Shown here: piece after piece, positions 1-11,697 of the stretch
Layout: each line of letters starts with the position of its first letter
Numbering within the stretch: position 1 is the first letter of the stretch
Source of the DNA: Urechis unicinctus
Taxonomy: Eukaryota > Annelida > Polychaeta > Xenopneusta > Urechidae
Reading direction: 5' to 3'
DNA length: 64,000 nucleotides
NCBI GenBank assembly: GCA_034190875.2
Contig: CM067356.1
Span: 49,337,193-49,401,192 of the forward strand
The notes under the pieces: generated by a model
Database searches by the model: none
What the model was told of the DNA's origin: nothing
The model's input: only the letters and a program-made list of their open reading frames with translations
Translations under genes and position numbers: made by a program

Positions 1-1079
1 GTCAGAGCGAGGCTCTATGTTGTTGATGGATAGAGGATGGTTCATGATATGGGTGATTGGGATGTATGAAATGAACACACAAAATGATAATATGATGCCG
101 TTTTACTAAAATAAGGAAATGGTGCTTAAATCGTAAATGAAATGAGGTGAAAAATCAAAAGAGAAAAGTTTGATGAAGGTAATCCCAACACTAATCCGAT
201 GTCCAGCTGGGAGGGGTGGAGTCCACGGGAGGACCAAGTCCTAACCAAAATTTAGCAAAATAATCCTATAATAAGGATATTTATGTTACAACTGTGATAA
301 GGAAAACAAATAAATGGGAGCCTTCAAGAATAGCAAACTCCTCTGAGGTAATAAACTTGAAAAGAGAATGAAGAAATATTGAAGCGAAATTTTGGTGCCA
401 AAGATCCGGAGAAACATCGCAGAAGGGGCCTACTCCATGCCACCTGGCCTCTTATGTGGCTTCCTTGGCACCACCGTAGAGGTTCGTACATCTGCTCTGC
501 TACCTTGAGGGGTACGGCATCGGGGGAGGAACCTGAAGCGTTCAATTCCTCCTCCTTGCCGGACAACTCCACCAGCATGTCCTCCTCTGATGAGGCTGGC
601 AAGTCATGTATGGAGGTAAGGCCCACCTAGGAAATTCTTGGACCACAGATTCCTTCATTCACTTCTACCCGAGTAATTTGGGAATGCATCCTCAGTCGCT
701 GTTTTCTTACCCTTCCCCACGTTTCACACAGGCTCGCTCAGCCAAGATCCGCTATAAAGCTGTAGGGAATCAGTCCTCTCCTCCGCAAATCTTAACCACT
801 TTCCCTTCCTTGGCGATTCCCACCTTATGAATGAAGGCCTCCACAATTGGAGCACCGGTGGCCCCCTTATCATGATCAGTCCATCTACTAGGGCCCTAGC
901 CAGCACTAGGGTGGACTGGTGACCCCTGCCATCATGGTCTCTGCTGCAGATTGTGCCATAGTTACGCACTGCAAACATGTTATAGACACCAAACATTACA
1001 CTCACATACATCACATGAGGATACCACTGGTTTATCACTTTCCCAACGTTCCGCCCACCGAGGGGAATCTATGGAACAC
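1..1079. other. No recognisable gene; short ORFs only
   Basis: Open frames of 60-105 codons occur on both strands (for example 324-626 on the minus strand, rich in Glu and Ser), but none matches a family I recognise and none shows a clear exon structure. The region lies just downstream of the minus-strand integrase-PHD remnant, so it may be more decayed retroelement, but I cannot show that. Confidence 0.4.
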
Positions 1080-1400
1080 TTTGGTTTGCAGGGTCTGCCA
1101 CGGAACTTGCCTATGCTGGGTGCGTCAGTTGTGGTAACATTAGCGCATATACTGGGGTACCACTCCTGGCAGAAGTCACTCATGATCATAACACTACCCT
1201 GCCAGGGTTGACGACATATGCAGTACAGCTTATCGTCGGCACCTACATCGTCTTCCCGTGTTCTCGCCTTTATTCCGCAGCCATACTCTTACCAATTGCG
1301 TAGGCTACGGTCCTGACACGATTTCATACGAACATGGTTTACAACGATTTTGGTATCTACCAATGAAACAACCCACTGCGTCCATAAGGGTCCCATTGAA
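1080..1400 (-). pseudogene. Ty3/gypsy integrase C-terminus followed by a PHD-finger remnant
   Basis: Read on the minus strand, a stretch near 1319-1345 gives VNHVRMKSC. This matches the end of the integrase C-terminal domain found at 58.1 kb in this window (VNHDRIKPC). After an acidic linker (EDDVGADD) comes YCICRQPWQG and then MIMSDFCQEWY...CANVTTTDAPSI. The second copy near 58.2 kb reads YCICHQPCHG and MIQCDLCHEWF...CVNVTMTDALSI. The spacing of cysteines and the Trp resembles a PHD zinc finger, but several ligands are missing (for example MS in place of QC), and stops or frame changes separate the integrase part from the finger. It is a decayed fragment with no LTR recognised next to it. 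The relation to the 58-kb copy is seen directly; the PHD name is a family inference. Confidence 0.55.
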
Positions 1401-1599
1401 TCTCTCAACTTGTCGATTTGCAGACAACCGGGATGTCGTCAATGTCGTCGATTGCCGTCAATAACTTTGACTCTGGTCTGTAAAGAGCTGAAATGGGCAA
1501 GCGAACCTGGAAAATAATTGGTCCACTGCTACTCTTGCGGTTACCTCTACAGTGGTGGTAGAGATATACACTCAACCCACTTTGTGGATGTACTGATTG

Positions 1600-1775
1600 C
1601 CCTGCAGATCGGATTTCACCTATACCAGAGGCTAGAATGGCCTGGTTCAGTCAATTGGCTTGTGGTGACTAGGTTAATATTAGCATCTAGCTTAATCAGG
1701 TCAATCTTATCTACTCACATTTGTAGGCATCATATAACACACTAGTGTTGGTGTGCCGTTCAACCATATACTTAC
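1600..1775 (-). repeat. SINE-like dispersed repeat, truncated copy
   Basis: On the minus strand this carries the same ordered blocks as the fuller copy at 1944-2375: a GTGTTATATG block, a GACCTGATTAAGC block and a block ending CATTCTAGCCTCT. The 3' half of the family is missing. Related copies lie at 19.3, 42.7 and 43.6-44.0 kb. Confidence 0.6.
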
Positions 1776-1943
1776 CTTACCTGCATAACCCCATAATCTC
1801 GGCGCACCTATTTCTTGTTCTGGTTGCAAGTGATGCAACAGGCTACATACCAGGTAATGTCGGCTGTCATCCCATACCATTACTTCCCCTGAATATTAGC
1901 CTTCGTTCTTTCAAACCCATGTGGCCTGCTGATGGAATGTCAT

Positions 1944-2375
1944 AGTTATACTCCCCCAGTGGTCCGGGGGGAGAATAGGTCCACTGTATCCTTCTGCATG
2001 TCGTAAGAGACGACTAATAGGCGGCAACCTGTTGGCCGTGGGTTGTGACTTGTGACTGTGGGCAATGGGTTTCTGATAGTTGAGCGGAGTGCTCCTTTCA
2101 TGGGCCGACTCTGCAACACACTACTGAGACCCGGATTGCGCTTAGACGAGAGGCTAGAATGGCCTGGTCCAGTCAATCTGCTTGTGGTGACTTGCCCTAG
2201 GATAATCGTTTGCATTTTTATCTTTTTCGTCGTCATTTTTACGTTTTCCATCTTTTCTCCCCATTTTACCTCGAAGGCGGCTGCTTATTCAGGTCAAACT
2301 TATCTGTTAACCTTTCTAGGCGCCATATAACACATAAGTGTGTTAAACCGTATACTCACCCACTCACTCACTCCG
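1944..2375 (-). repeat. SINE-like dispersed repeat, near full-length copy (~430 bp)
   Basis: In minus-strand order it runs: a short pentamer-rich lead (GAGTG repeats), GTGTTATATGGCGCC, TTGACCTGAATAAGCAGCCG, GATTATCCTAGGGCAAG, GCCATTCTAGCCTCTCGTC, AATCCGGG, GGCCAACAGGTTGCCGCC, TAGTCGTCTCTTACGACATG and an end reading GGACCACTGGGGGAG. The same blocks in the same order appear at 42749-43150 and in part elsewhere. It has an open frame of 101 codons, which I regard as accidental. I cannot assign a named SINE family, and I see no clear tRNA-like A and B boxes. Confidence 0.7.
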
Positions 2376-4659
2376 GTGTGCTTTTCTTCATAGTACAAGG
2401 GGCTGGCTGGGGAGGCACCTACAGGGGGACATTAACTGGCTTCCTAACCTGACTCGGGGGCGATTTTTGTGGTTTAGTGCGTTGAAGGCCTTCCGGTAAG
2501 CTATCTCATTTTCCCGAGTCCTTGATGCCCCTTGCTCGAGGCAAAAAGATGAACACGTTAAGGAGAAGATAGCCCCCTTACCCTGGGCTCCTCATGCTTA
2601 CTGACCTTACCTATCTTGAAACTCAGTTACCGTCCCTCGACCTCCTTCCCCCTACATCTACCTATTTCCTTAGGGCAGGAGTCGCCTTGGCTGCCCCATG
2701 CGCCAACCCGACATCAACTCCCCTACCGTAAACAAAACCTGTCTCCGAGTGGTTCGCTGAGTTTCTTGCCTTACCCTCACGTTCCCTGATGCCAATAGAC
2801 TCAGGTCCACCTTACCTTACCACACTGTCCTTCCCAAGTTGATCCCCTCTTCCCCCCCCCCCCACCCCCACCGGCACCGGTCTATACTATCCTTTCGTTC
2901 AGGGGACGGGAATATAGCTGACATCGTCCAGCCACTCATTCAGCCTGTTTTTACTTTCACAGGTAGCCAAACGGAATGGCTTCTTCTCAGGTCCAGCAAT
3001 ACTTTCCGACGTAAAACATGCAGTAGATTTCCTTGACAGTGACGGTATTAACTGATTTTCTATTTCAGTACGTATTCCTAAATACTACAGATGATTGGAT
3101 AGAGGGCTTTGAGTGAGAAACACAATATTGTTTTTATCTATCAGCGAGCACACGGCAACATATCGATCTCTCTAGCAGCTCTTTAAACGCATGTACCAGT
3201 CCTAGCAAGTTGGATATCTCCCACGTTAATTTGGGCATCGCTCTGTGTCTGTTTTTAAAATATTCCTGAATTTAAATGTTTCACCTAGTTTCTTTCCTTA
3301 TATACTGATTGCAATTGGTCCACCATCGGCTAAGTCAGGGTGCATTGCATGATAACAACAAGACCTCAAACGAAATCGTTGTGTTACTCACATTCACTGT
3401 TTAAACTTCAGACCTGGTAACGAAAATGTCTCATTTGCATTCACTGTAATCTCCTGTTTAAGATCAGGTACACAAGGGAATTATGGCACCCAGCAGTACA
3501 ATGGAGAACGGGAACACTCTGGTTTGACATTAAACTATTGTAGAAAAATAACCATCTATCTCGTATTTTGGAATATTTAAATTTGTAATTGCAGTAACCT
3601 GTCAGGCGTGTAGTACAGCATCGTCTAATAAATAAATATTCCAAGTTTTGCGATTCGCATGTGTTAGAATGGATAATTTGTTGTTGTATTGCTAAGTTCG
3701 TATCGATCGAGGCACCTGCAATTCCTGAACGACTATCGAATGACTGTTGAGGTTAATGCGCTGGTGTTCTTTTCAAAAGAGTTGCTAATCAATAACCTTT
3801 TAGAGTTTACATAAGACTGCAAATCAGCTCTCTGAGGTTCTATTGATATGTATATTACCTTGCATTATTTCGATGTAAGACATTAAACCATTCTTATTGT
3901 CTTAGGATTTCTTGTCCCTATCTGATAGATTAGTGGACATTAACCTGACGCGAAAACAAAGGTGGGCCTCTCTCTTGGCTGATTTCGATTCGTTTATCAT
4001 TTATCGTGTCCAGAAAGTATCTGGATATGTATAGCAATGTGTTCATTGCTGCTTTCAATGTCGGTTACATCAATATATCCCCCTCTCCGACTTACGATGG
4101 GCCGATCCCTACAGCGAGCTGTTGAGGAACGTCAGGGGTGGGTTCGGATCTGCTTCTATGTTGGGGATAACACGGTCATCCAATACCTCATTTCCTTGAG
4201 ACAGATCACTTAAACTGGTTTATAAATCGCCGAGGTCGATTGGTTTTTCTGTGTGTGTACGGTATTCGTCGGCCACTACTAAGTGGTCTTGAAAGAGACA
4301 GTCATTGCCACACTAATGCGCACCAAGGACATTTTGTACGAAGAGGCTGTTCGTCTCGGTGCTGCAACAGAGAGCGTGTTGCATAAAAAGTGGTAGGGTT
4401 TACTTTCATTGCTTTAATTGTTGATACGAGTTTATCAGTCGTCTTATGTCTTACAGTTAGATGTCACAGTGTTGAATATTTAAAAAACGCAATTTTTTCT
4501 TCTTCAGATTGCTCTATCCTTCCGACTTCCAGACATTCTTCAAACCTCGGCGTATTTTCCTTTTTGGAAATAAAACCTTGTCTGTGTTGTTTTTCATCAA
4601 AGTCACTGTATCAAATAATCTGAGCCATTTTATATTATTGTCGTAAACGAACCCATGAC
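2376..4659. other. No gene seen
   Basis: About 2.3 kb of unique-looking, mostly AT-rich sequence with a C-rich run near 2852-2865. Only short open frames occur. I recognise no protein family, RNA gene or repeat of other parts of the window here. Confidence 0.5.
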
Positions 4660-5098
4660 AGCCTAATGAGCCAGATATAGGCTCAGTCAAGTTGGACAAG
4701 TTAGCGGCAGCGGAATCTTCACTTAACGCTATCTTATCCAATTTGGTGAGATCGCGTAGGCTTCATGTAGTGATTGTAGGACATCAATGTGGCAGAGACA
4801 TACTGGTAATGAATGTGAAAGATGAGCCTGATAGTTTGTTGAAGCCTAGTGAGCCAGATATAGGCTCAGTCAAGTTGGACAAGTTAGCGGCAGCGGAATC
4901 TTCACTCAACGCTATCTTGTCCAAGTTGGTGAGATCGCGTAGGCTTCATGTAGTGGTTGTAGGACATCAATGAGGCAGAGACATACTGGAAATGAGTCTG
5001 AAAGATGAGCCTGATGGTTTGTTGAAGCCTAATGAGCCATATATAGGCTCAGTCAAGTTGGACAAGCTAGTGGCGAGCTCACTCAACAGATATTCAGT
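4660..5098 (+). repeat. 183-bp tandem repeat, ~2.4 copies, open in one frame
   Basis: The block beginning GAGCCAGATATAGGCTCAG starts at 4668, 4851 and 5034 (the last with one change), so the period is exactly 183 bp, or 61 codons. In the plus frame each unit reads through GSVKLDKL, SSLNAILS, LVRSRRLHVV and KDEPD..LLKP. A TGA interrupts the second unit near 4972. The third unit is truncated and runs into different sequence after about 5098. A period divisible by three and the conserved reading suggest either a coding origin or chance. No family is recognised. Confidence 0.8.
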
Positions 5099-5406
5099 GA
5101 TGTTGGGACGTTTTTGCAAGGACCAAATTAATTCGATCTTAGCATTTACACGAACGGCGTATCACGGAGATGATGTACTCTGCTTTGGACAAGTTAGCGG
5201 CGTAGATAAGATAGCGTGCCCACCCCATTTTCTCCCGCAATGGGCCGCTTCCTGTCCCTTACAGCATACAGTGAGTGCGAGAGAGCGCGCCACATTTCGG
5301 GCGAAAATGGTGCCCACCCTATTGCCGCCATTAGAGATCAGCCGCCGGCGGGCCAAGTAGGGCTCGCTGGTCAACCTCTCGTGGTCCGACGTCGACTCAC
5401 TCTCCA

Positions 5407-5485
5407 TGGCAGACATGTTTGACGCTATGCTAACATAACATATCCTAGCCTGCGCAGAAGCCGATGCGCAAGGAGATCGACGTCG
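5407..5485 (+). repeat. Dispersed repeat shared with 31722-31795
   Basis: Both sites read GCAGACATGTTTGACGCTAT, continue GCTAACATAACAT, and then CAGCCTGCGCAGAAGCCGAT or nearly so, GCGCA(A)GGAGATCGAC. After that they diverge. At 31.8 kb the dimeric LTR element begins about 40 bp beyond the shared block. Function and class are unknown. Confidence 0.7.
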
Positions 5486-6069
5486 GCTGTAGCTGGCGTG
5501 CCACTAGTTTTGTTAGGTAGAATGACATGTTCTCAATGGACATGGGGCGCGACAAGCTCTTAAACGGGGCGAGAGTTTTGGTGAGCTGGTGGCGGTTTAT
5601 GTATACAAAAATAGATATACATCAAGCTTGAGTCAGCTAACTAAATAAAGAGGAAAACCCCCGGGGGAGGGGGGGGGGGGGGGGTTCTCTCCTTGGAAAA
5701 GGGTATGGGGTGAGCCGCCATGGGAAACAAACGCTGGTAAATACTGTCAAAAACCTTAGTGAAACCACAAAGGTTGCCCGCCAGCTGACTGGATACAACA
5801 GACATTCGTGAGGCGGGGCACGTGCTCGCACCTTCACGTTCGTTCACTCAAATTTGAGCCGTGTTGGCAGCTAAGGCCATGTACGGCTCTCACTTCGTCA
5901 CACAACCGCTTCCCTTTTATAGGGTCAAGCCAGCGGGGTCAATGGCGACTTCGACCTAACGACAGCGGCAGCAGCCGTACCCAGCTATCCATTCGCCCTT
6001 ATCGAGGGAAGCGCCAACCCACGACCAGGTGGGACAAGCCTCAAAGCACAACAATGTGTAAACACTGTG
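5486..6069. other. No gene seen; long poly-G run
   Basis: This stretch holds a 16-base G run at 5669-5684 (next to a shorter G run) and short open frames only. From about 6070 the DIRS-like reverse transcriptase becomes readable, so part of this may be the decayed upstream portion of that element. Confidence 0.4.
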
Positions 6070-6579
6070 CTTGCAAAAGCTAAGGTGAGAGAGGAGATTC
6101 CTTTGATTTTTACTCGGGCCGGCAACATTAAAAACCACTTTCATAGCTGGAAGGCTGTCACCAGAGACCCGAACATTTTGAACATTGTACGAGGTCTATC
6201 TATTGAATTTGTTTCTAAATCCAGTGCAAAGTTATGAACTAAGGCGTTCATGTTACACACTGATAGAAGCAGTTTTTTCTTAACGCAGAAATTGATTATT
6301 TATTGGGTAAAGGGGTCATTGTTAAGTCGATGCATGAGCCCGACTAATTTATTTATTCAGTTTTTCTGAGACCCAAGAAACAGGGTACTTTAAGGCTGAT
6401 TTTGAACTTGAAAGAATTTAATACATTTGTTGTTAACCTCCAAGAAATATCTCCGTGTTAATGGTCAGCTCTACAAATACACTTGTTTGCCAAATGGACT
6501 AGGCTCGGGGCCTAGGATATTGACCAAGCTTATGAAGCCAGTGTTTTCAAAGCTAAGACAATCGGGGCATATCTCCAGT

Positions 6580-7160
6580 GGCTACTGTGACCGTCGGGGA
6601 TTCGATGATGGCTTGCGAGAGGTGTAGCGAGTAATTGATACGGCGAACTGTAGATGTAATCCTTTATTTACGAAGTTGTAGATCGGCACGCTCTGGGGAT
6701 GTTTGGATGGTCTTTACTACAACTGTGATGTTGAGATGTTCGAAGTTGTAGATGCGTACGATATATATTTCCAAGTCTGATATATGAGGTTTGTCGTTGT
6801 ATTTATAGAGCAAAATGTGGGCTGGACATAGGTGGCGCATTCTGATTGGATGCCCACTGGCATCTGCCCGCACTGGACATTGCCGCAATTACTGACTAAA
6901 CATGAAAGGGATTAAGGTTGAATATTGATAAGGTTTAAAGTTGAGATCAAAGGGCCTGGTGTTAATTACCTGTAATTCTGATACGTTTCGGGAGTAAAAG
7001 GGTTTGAAGTTGATAGCTTGGAATGTTAATTGTGTGAGGGCTATGGCTAGATCGAAATAAGTTCTGTTTGTTTCAAAGGGATTAGTGTATATGACGTGAA
7101 TTTAGAGGTCCTGAGAGTCTTGTGAAATGTATGAGGGTCTGGCTGTGATAGAGGGCTGTG
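6580..7160. mobile_element. ~0.58-kb insertion inside the DIRS reverse transcriptase
   Basis: The RT reads GHISSGY at about 6565-6580 and resumes with the YLDD segment at 7162. The approximately 580 bases between them do not belong to the RT. The insert holds two copies of CGAAGTTGTAGAT (near 6671 and 6740). I see no terminal repeats that classify it. The exact ends are uncertain by about 10 bases. Confidence 0.5.
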
Positions 7161-7728
7161 ATACTACCTTGATGACTCCTATGTACAAGCATCGCGTGTT
7201 TCCGATTGTGTTGCCGATATGGTCCGTGTATATACCGTCTTCTCGTTTTTCGTTTATCAAAACCAAGAACCAAAAACGAAAAACAAGGGCTAAACCGTAA
7301 ACCGTTTTTCATGTGCGACAACGAAAGACGGATAACACCAAACCGATTCGTTTTTCGTTTGATCAAACGGAAAACGAGTGGCGCTGCAGTCGGCGGTGTT
7401 TGTACTGATACAAGCGGCTGGATATGTTGGTTGGTATCCGAAGATGGTGGGGGGGGGGGGGAGTGGGGGGAATAGGCTTTATCTCGGGTATGGGTGTGCC
7501 GTGGGACCTCGAAAACCCGTGCCCGTCGTACAAGGTGGAAATGGAAAAAAGCGTTCTCTGTCGTGCAAGGTATAACGCGAATGTAAAGCCCGCCGAACAA
7601 GGTCAAAAATGGCAAAAAAACTGCACCCTGTAATGCTAGGTATTATGCAAACGTATAACCCCGTCATACGTCACAAGCAGGATTAAATCGTCCGACTAAT
7701 CTCCGAATCTGATCAGCTCATCAGAATA

Positions 7729-7909
<181 letters not shown>

Positions 7910-8140
7910 GTACTAACAAACACACACACAAGCTGGCACGCACACACACATGAATAATCGCATATAAAACAGGGTTTATGTTTCCGATTCCAAGTTCCCA
8001 AGCCGCCATTGTATGTAATTATATTATAGTTATCGATAGATCGCGGCTCGTCTGCTCTTTGATTGACCGGGGGGACGTCCAAATATATATATAGATATAT
8101 GCCTATACATGAATTTGAATATTTATATAAATATAAATAT

Positions 8141-8473
<333 letters not shown>

Positions 8474-10599
8474 CCGGCTGATCAGATTCGGAGATTTGAC
8501 GGACAATTTAATCCTGCTTACGACGTACGACCGGGTTATACGTTTGCATAATACCTAGCATGACAGGGTTTTTTTGCCATTTTTGACCTTGTTCGACGGG
8601 TTTTACATTCGCATTATGCCTTGCACGACGGGCTACGCTTTTTTTCCATTTTCTCCTTGTACGACGGGTACGGGTTTTCGAGGTCCCACGGCACACCCCT
8701 ACCCGCGATAAAGCCTATTGCCCCCCACCCCCACCTTCGGATACCAACCAACATATCCAGCCGCTTGTATCAGTACAAACACCGCCGACTGCAGCGCCAC
8801 TCGTTTTCCGTTTGATCAAACGAGAAACGAAAAACGAATCGGTTTGGAGTTATCCGTCTTTCGTTGTCGCACATGAAAAACGGTTTACGGTTTAGCCCTT
8901 GTTTTTCGTTTTTTGTTCTTGGTTTTGATAAACGAAAAACGAAAAGACGGTATATACACGGACCCGATATACAGGCAACCAGGAGTCTCATGAGAGATTT
9001 GGGGTTTTATGTAAATGACTCTAAATCCGTACCAACTCCCACCCAGGAGCTGCAGCATTTGGGTTTCGTACTCGATTCAACTAGTATGACAGAGAACATC
9101 GGGAATGAAAAGAATGAAAAAATCGAAACTATGGGGCAGAGCTTCTTGACGGGTACCCATTTTACCATCAGATCTGTTGCGCAGCTCATAGGCACATTCG
9201 TGTCATGTTCCCCGGTGTGGAATATGGGCCTCTATATTTTAGGGCTTTGGGAAAAAGATAAACCTGTTGGATTGAGTAAATGTCGTGGTAACTTTGAGGG
9301 TAGTATGAACCTCTGCGCATGCGCTGCACGAAGTCAGATGGTGGGACGATAATGCAGGTTGTTGCCCCAATCGTATTTCATATGGCAATGCTGACCTCAT
9401 TTTGCGAACTGATGCTTCCTCTCACTGTTGGAGTGCTAAGTTAATTAATGGACGCTCCACTGGGGGAAGATGGTCGACGGCTGAACAACAAGACCACATC
9501 AACGTACTTGAACTTAAAGCAGACTTACTCGGTCTGCAAGCGCTATGTTAGACCACCAATAAAACCCACTTGCTTATACAGTTGGACAGCATGACAACTG
9601 TATCGTATATTCGAGAGATGGGAGGCAGTCGCTCGGTACAATGTAACAGCTTAGCACATGACATTTGGACTTGTATATCAAATCATTTGTGGATAAGTGG
9701 TACGCATATCCCTGGGATAGCCAATGTGGAAGCTGACAAAGAAAGCAGGCTCTTTGACGATAAGACTGAGTGAAAGTTAAGCCCTTGCGCTTTTATGCAC
9801 TGTGTAGAACTGTGGGGACAGCCCGACATTGATATGTTCGCTTCACGTTTAACGGAACAATAAATTCCTATACCTGTTTCCGCCTTTCAGCGTCATTCCA
9901 CGCGGAAGCTGCAGGACGATGGGGCAAAAAGCGATAATCATTGCTCCTCAATGGCCCACGCAGACCTGGTACCCGATCTATACCAAGCCAAAGTGAGAAA
10001 AGGGAACCATTTACATGCCAAATCCTCTGCAAAATATAGAAATATCATGTGGAATTTTTTTTGAAGGGTCACCAATACATACACCAAAATTAATGATCCC
10101 AAAACATATCTAGATCACCTCGAGGAGCTACAAGGGACCCATCCATATACCAAACTAACGATTCAGAATGAAAAAGTACGTTTATTAAGCTTCGCAACTG
10201 CAAAAAAAACCTTTGATGAAGCCGTGGTCAGTCCCAACGATGCTCTGGTTCGTAACGACAAGGCAGTTAATTAAATAGCGGCCACTGAATAAACAGATGT
10301 GTGACTCGGGCCCGCAGGCTACCAACAAGCGCCCCTGGACGTCCGGCTCATGAGGTAGACGATTTTGCAGGAAACAGTACAATGAGAATGTACAGACCTG
10401 ACCTTTCTGTTTGCTTATTATGCCATAAAACTTGTCTTTGAAACAATGCAACCACGCTGACTGATAGGGCTGGCCACCATTGGCCCAGGAGACTTGAGCA
10501 AACACCCAATATTGAGCATCATATTGGATACCTAGTCAAGGTCCCCTAGCCTGATTGCTGCGGGTGCTGTTTACATGTTACTGATATTCAATAGTCTCG

Positions 10600-10653
10600 C
10601 CTTCAGTCTTTAGGGCGAGAAGCGTAGCGGAACCCCTGGAGTCTGGGACGCAG
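10600..10653 (+). repeat. Short dispersed repeat, also at 41488-41535
   Basis: The block AGGGCGAGAAGCGTAGCGGA followed by ACCYCTGGAGTCTGGGACGC and AGACTA is present at both places with one or two differences. It contains the small inverted repeat AGTCTGGGACGCAGACT. Class unknown. Confidence 0.7.
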
Positions 10654-10880
10654 ACTATTGGAGACCCATCACAAAACAAATATCCATTGCTATACTCGCT
10701 GTCAAAAATGCGTACCTATTGTATACCAGGTCATTGCCAAAAAAACCGACCCATTGCTATACCTGTCTTCAAGAAATAACGACCCATTTGCATTCCAAAA
10801 TGCCAAAAAACCGACCCAAATTGGTGGCACATCCCCACTAACATCCACATAGTGAGAACCCCCCCCCCCCCCCCCCACTC
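10654..10880. repeat. Degenerate short tandem repeat ending in an 18-base C run
   Basis: A GACCCATTGCTATACC-like unit with AAAAAACC spacers recurs imperfectly at about 45-55 bp steps (near 10665, 10710, 10750, 10790). An 18-base C run follows at 10859-10876. The reverse complement resembles the stretch after the G run at 43150-43260, so it is probably the edge of a dispersed element. Confidence 0.4.
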
Positions 10881-11564
10881 CCCTCGGGGGCAAACAATCT
10901 CGGCCGCGCCCAGCGGCGGGGAACGCAAATATTTCCGAAGTTTATGATTTATTTTAGCTAAACCATAGTGACAAATCGGGCTAACTTCATTCAAGCCGAC
11001 TTATCTTCGTTAGATTTATGTTTTTCATTGGTGTATCACTTTAAACGCCCTTCATACAGCGATCCCCGTGATTATATAAGCCTTTATCTTCGTCCATTCT
11101 GTGGCTCAGCGCGATGAGCGCTTATACACTATTTATAATGCACAAAAACATCGGCATTAGCTTATTACCAATGTACGAGGACAGTCAGATATTGAATTTA
11201 TTCACGGTGATCTGTGTTGGATCACGCACTCAGCGACTAAATGTGCTGCAGATACTTAATCAATACAGTTTAGCCTGCAACGATATCTTTCTCATTTCTC
11301 CATCCCGTTGATGACTTCAAATCGCTAATGTGCCATTAATTACAAATCGATACCATGCATCATATGTACTCTTGTCTCTGTATGCTGTGGGCCGGAACAG
11401 TTATGTCTATGGTAACCGAACCTGATTTATATGATTTAAAAGCCGGGGCAGGTAAATGTTCTTGGTGAACAGCTTGAATCTGTTCTCTCTTTTAATGGAG
11501 GTAGCACATGACAGTGGCACGAGAACTCTTTATCGGCAATACATCAGTAACACCCGTTAGGGCA

Positions 11565-11636
11565 CCACGTCATCAGACCATGGCTAACGCTCGCGATTTG
11601 ATTGGTCCACATCATCATTCTCCCGTGGATATATAT
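11565..11636 (+). promoter_or_regulatory. Candidate ERp29 promoter: UPRE-like and ERSE-II-like motifs, TATA-like box
   Basis: CCACGTCA at 11565-11572 is the reverse complement of TGACGTGG, the unfolded-protein-response element bound by ATF6/XBP1-type factors in animals. ATTGGTCCACA at 11601-11611 matches the ERSE-II consensus ATTGGNCCACG at 10 of 11 positions. A TATATAT box lies at 11630-11636, 62 bases before the ATG. The motifs lie 87-133 bases upstream of the start codon of an ER protein gene. The matches are seen directly; function is inferred. Confidence 0.5.
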
Positions 11637-11697
11637 TGAATGAGTTTGTGATAACGAACTCGGCAATTGGAGATTGAACTACCGCTTTCTGATCAAC

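Noticed and set aside
1946..2251. 101-codon minus-strand frame
   Set aside because: It lies within the SINE-like repeat, whose other copies do not keep it open.
7082..7615. 177-codon minus-strand frame
   Set aside because: It spans the DIRS remnant and the arm of the palindromic element, which have different origins.
11595..11630. Classical ERSE (CCAAT-N9-CCACG) in the ERp29 promoter
   Set aside because: The CCAAT and CCACG parts are in the wrong order and spacing; only UPRE-like and ERSE-II-like matches hold.
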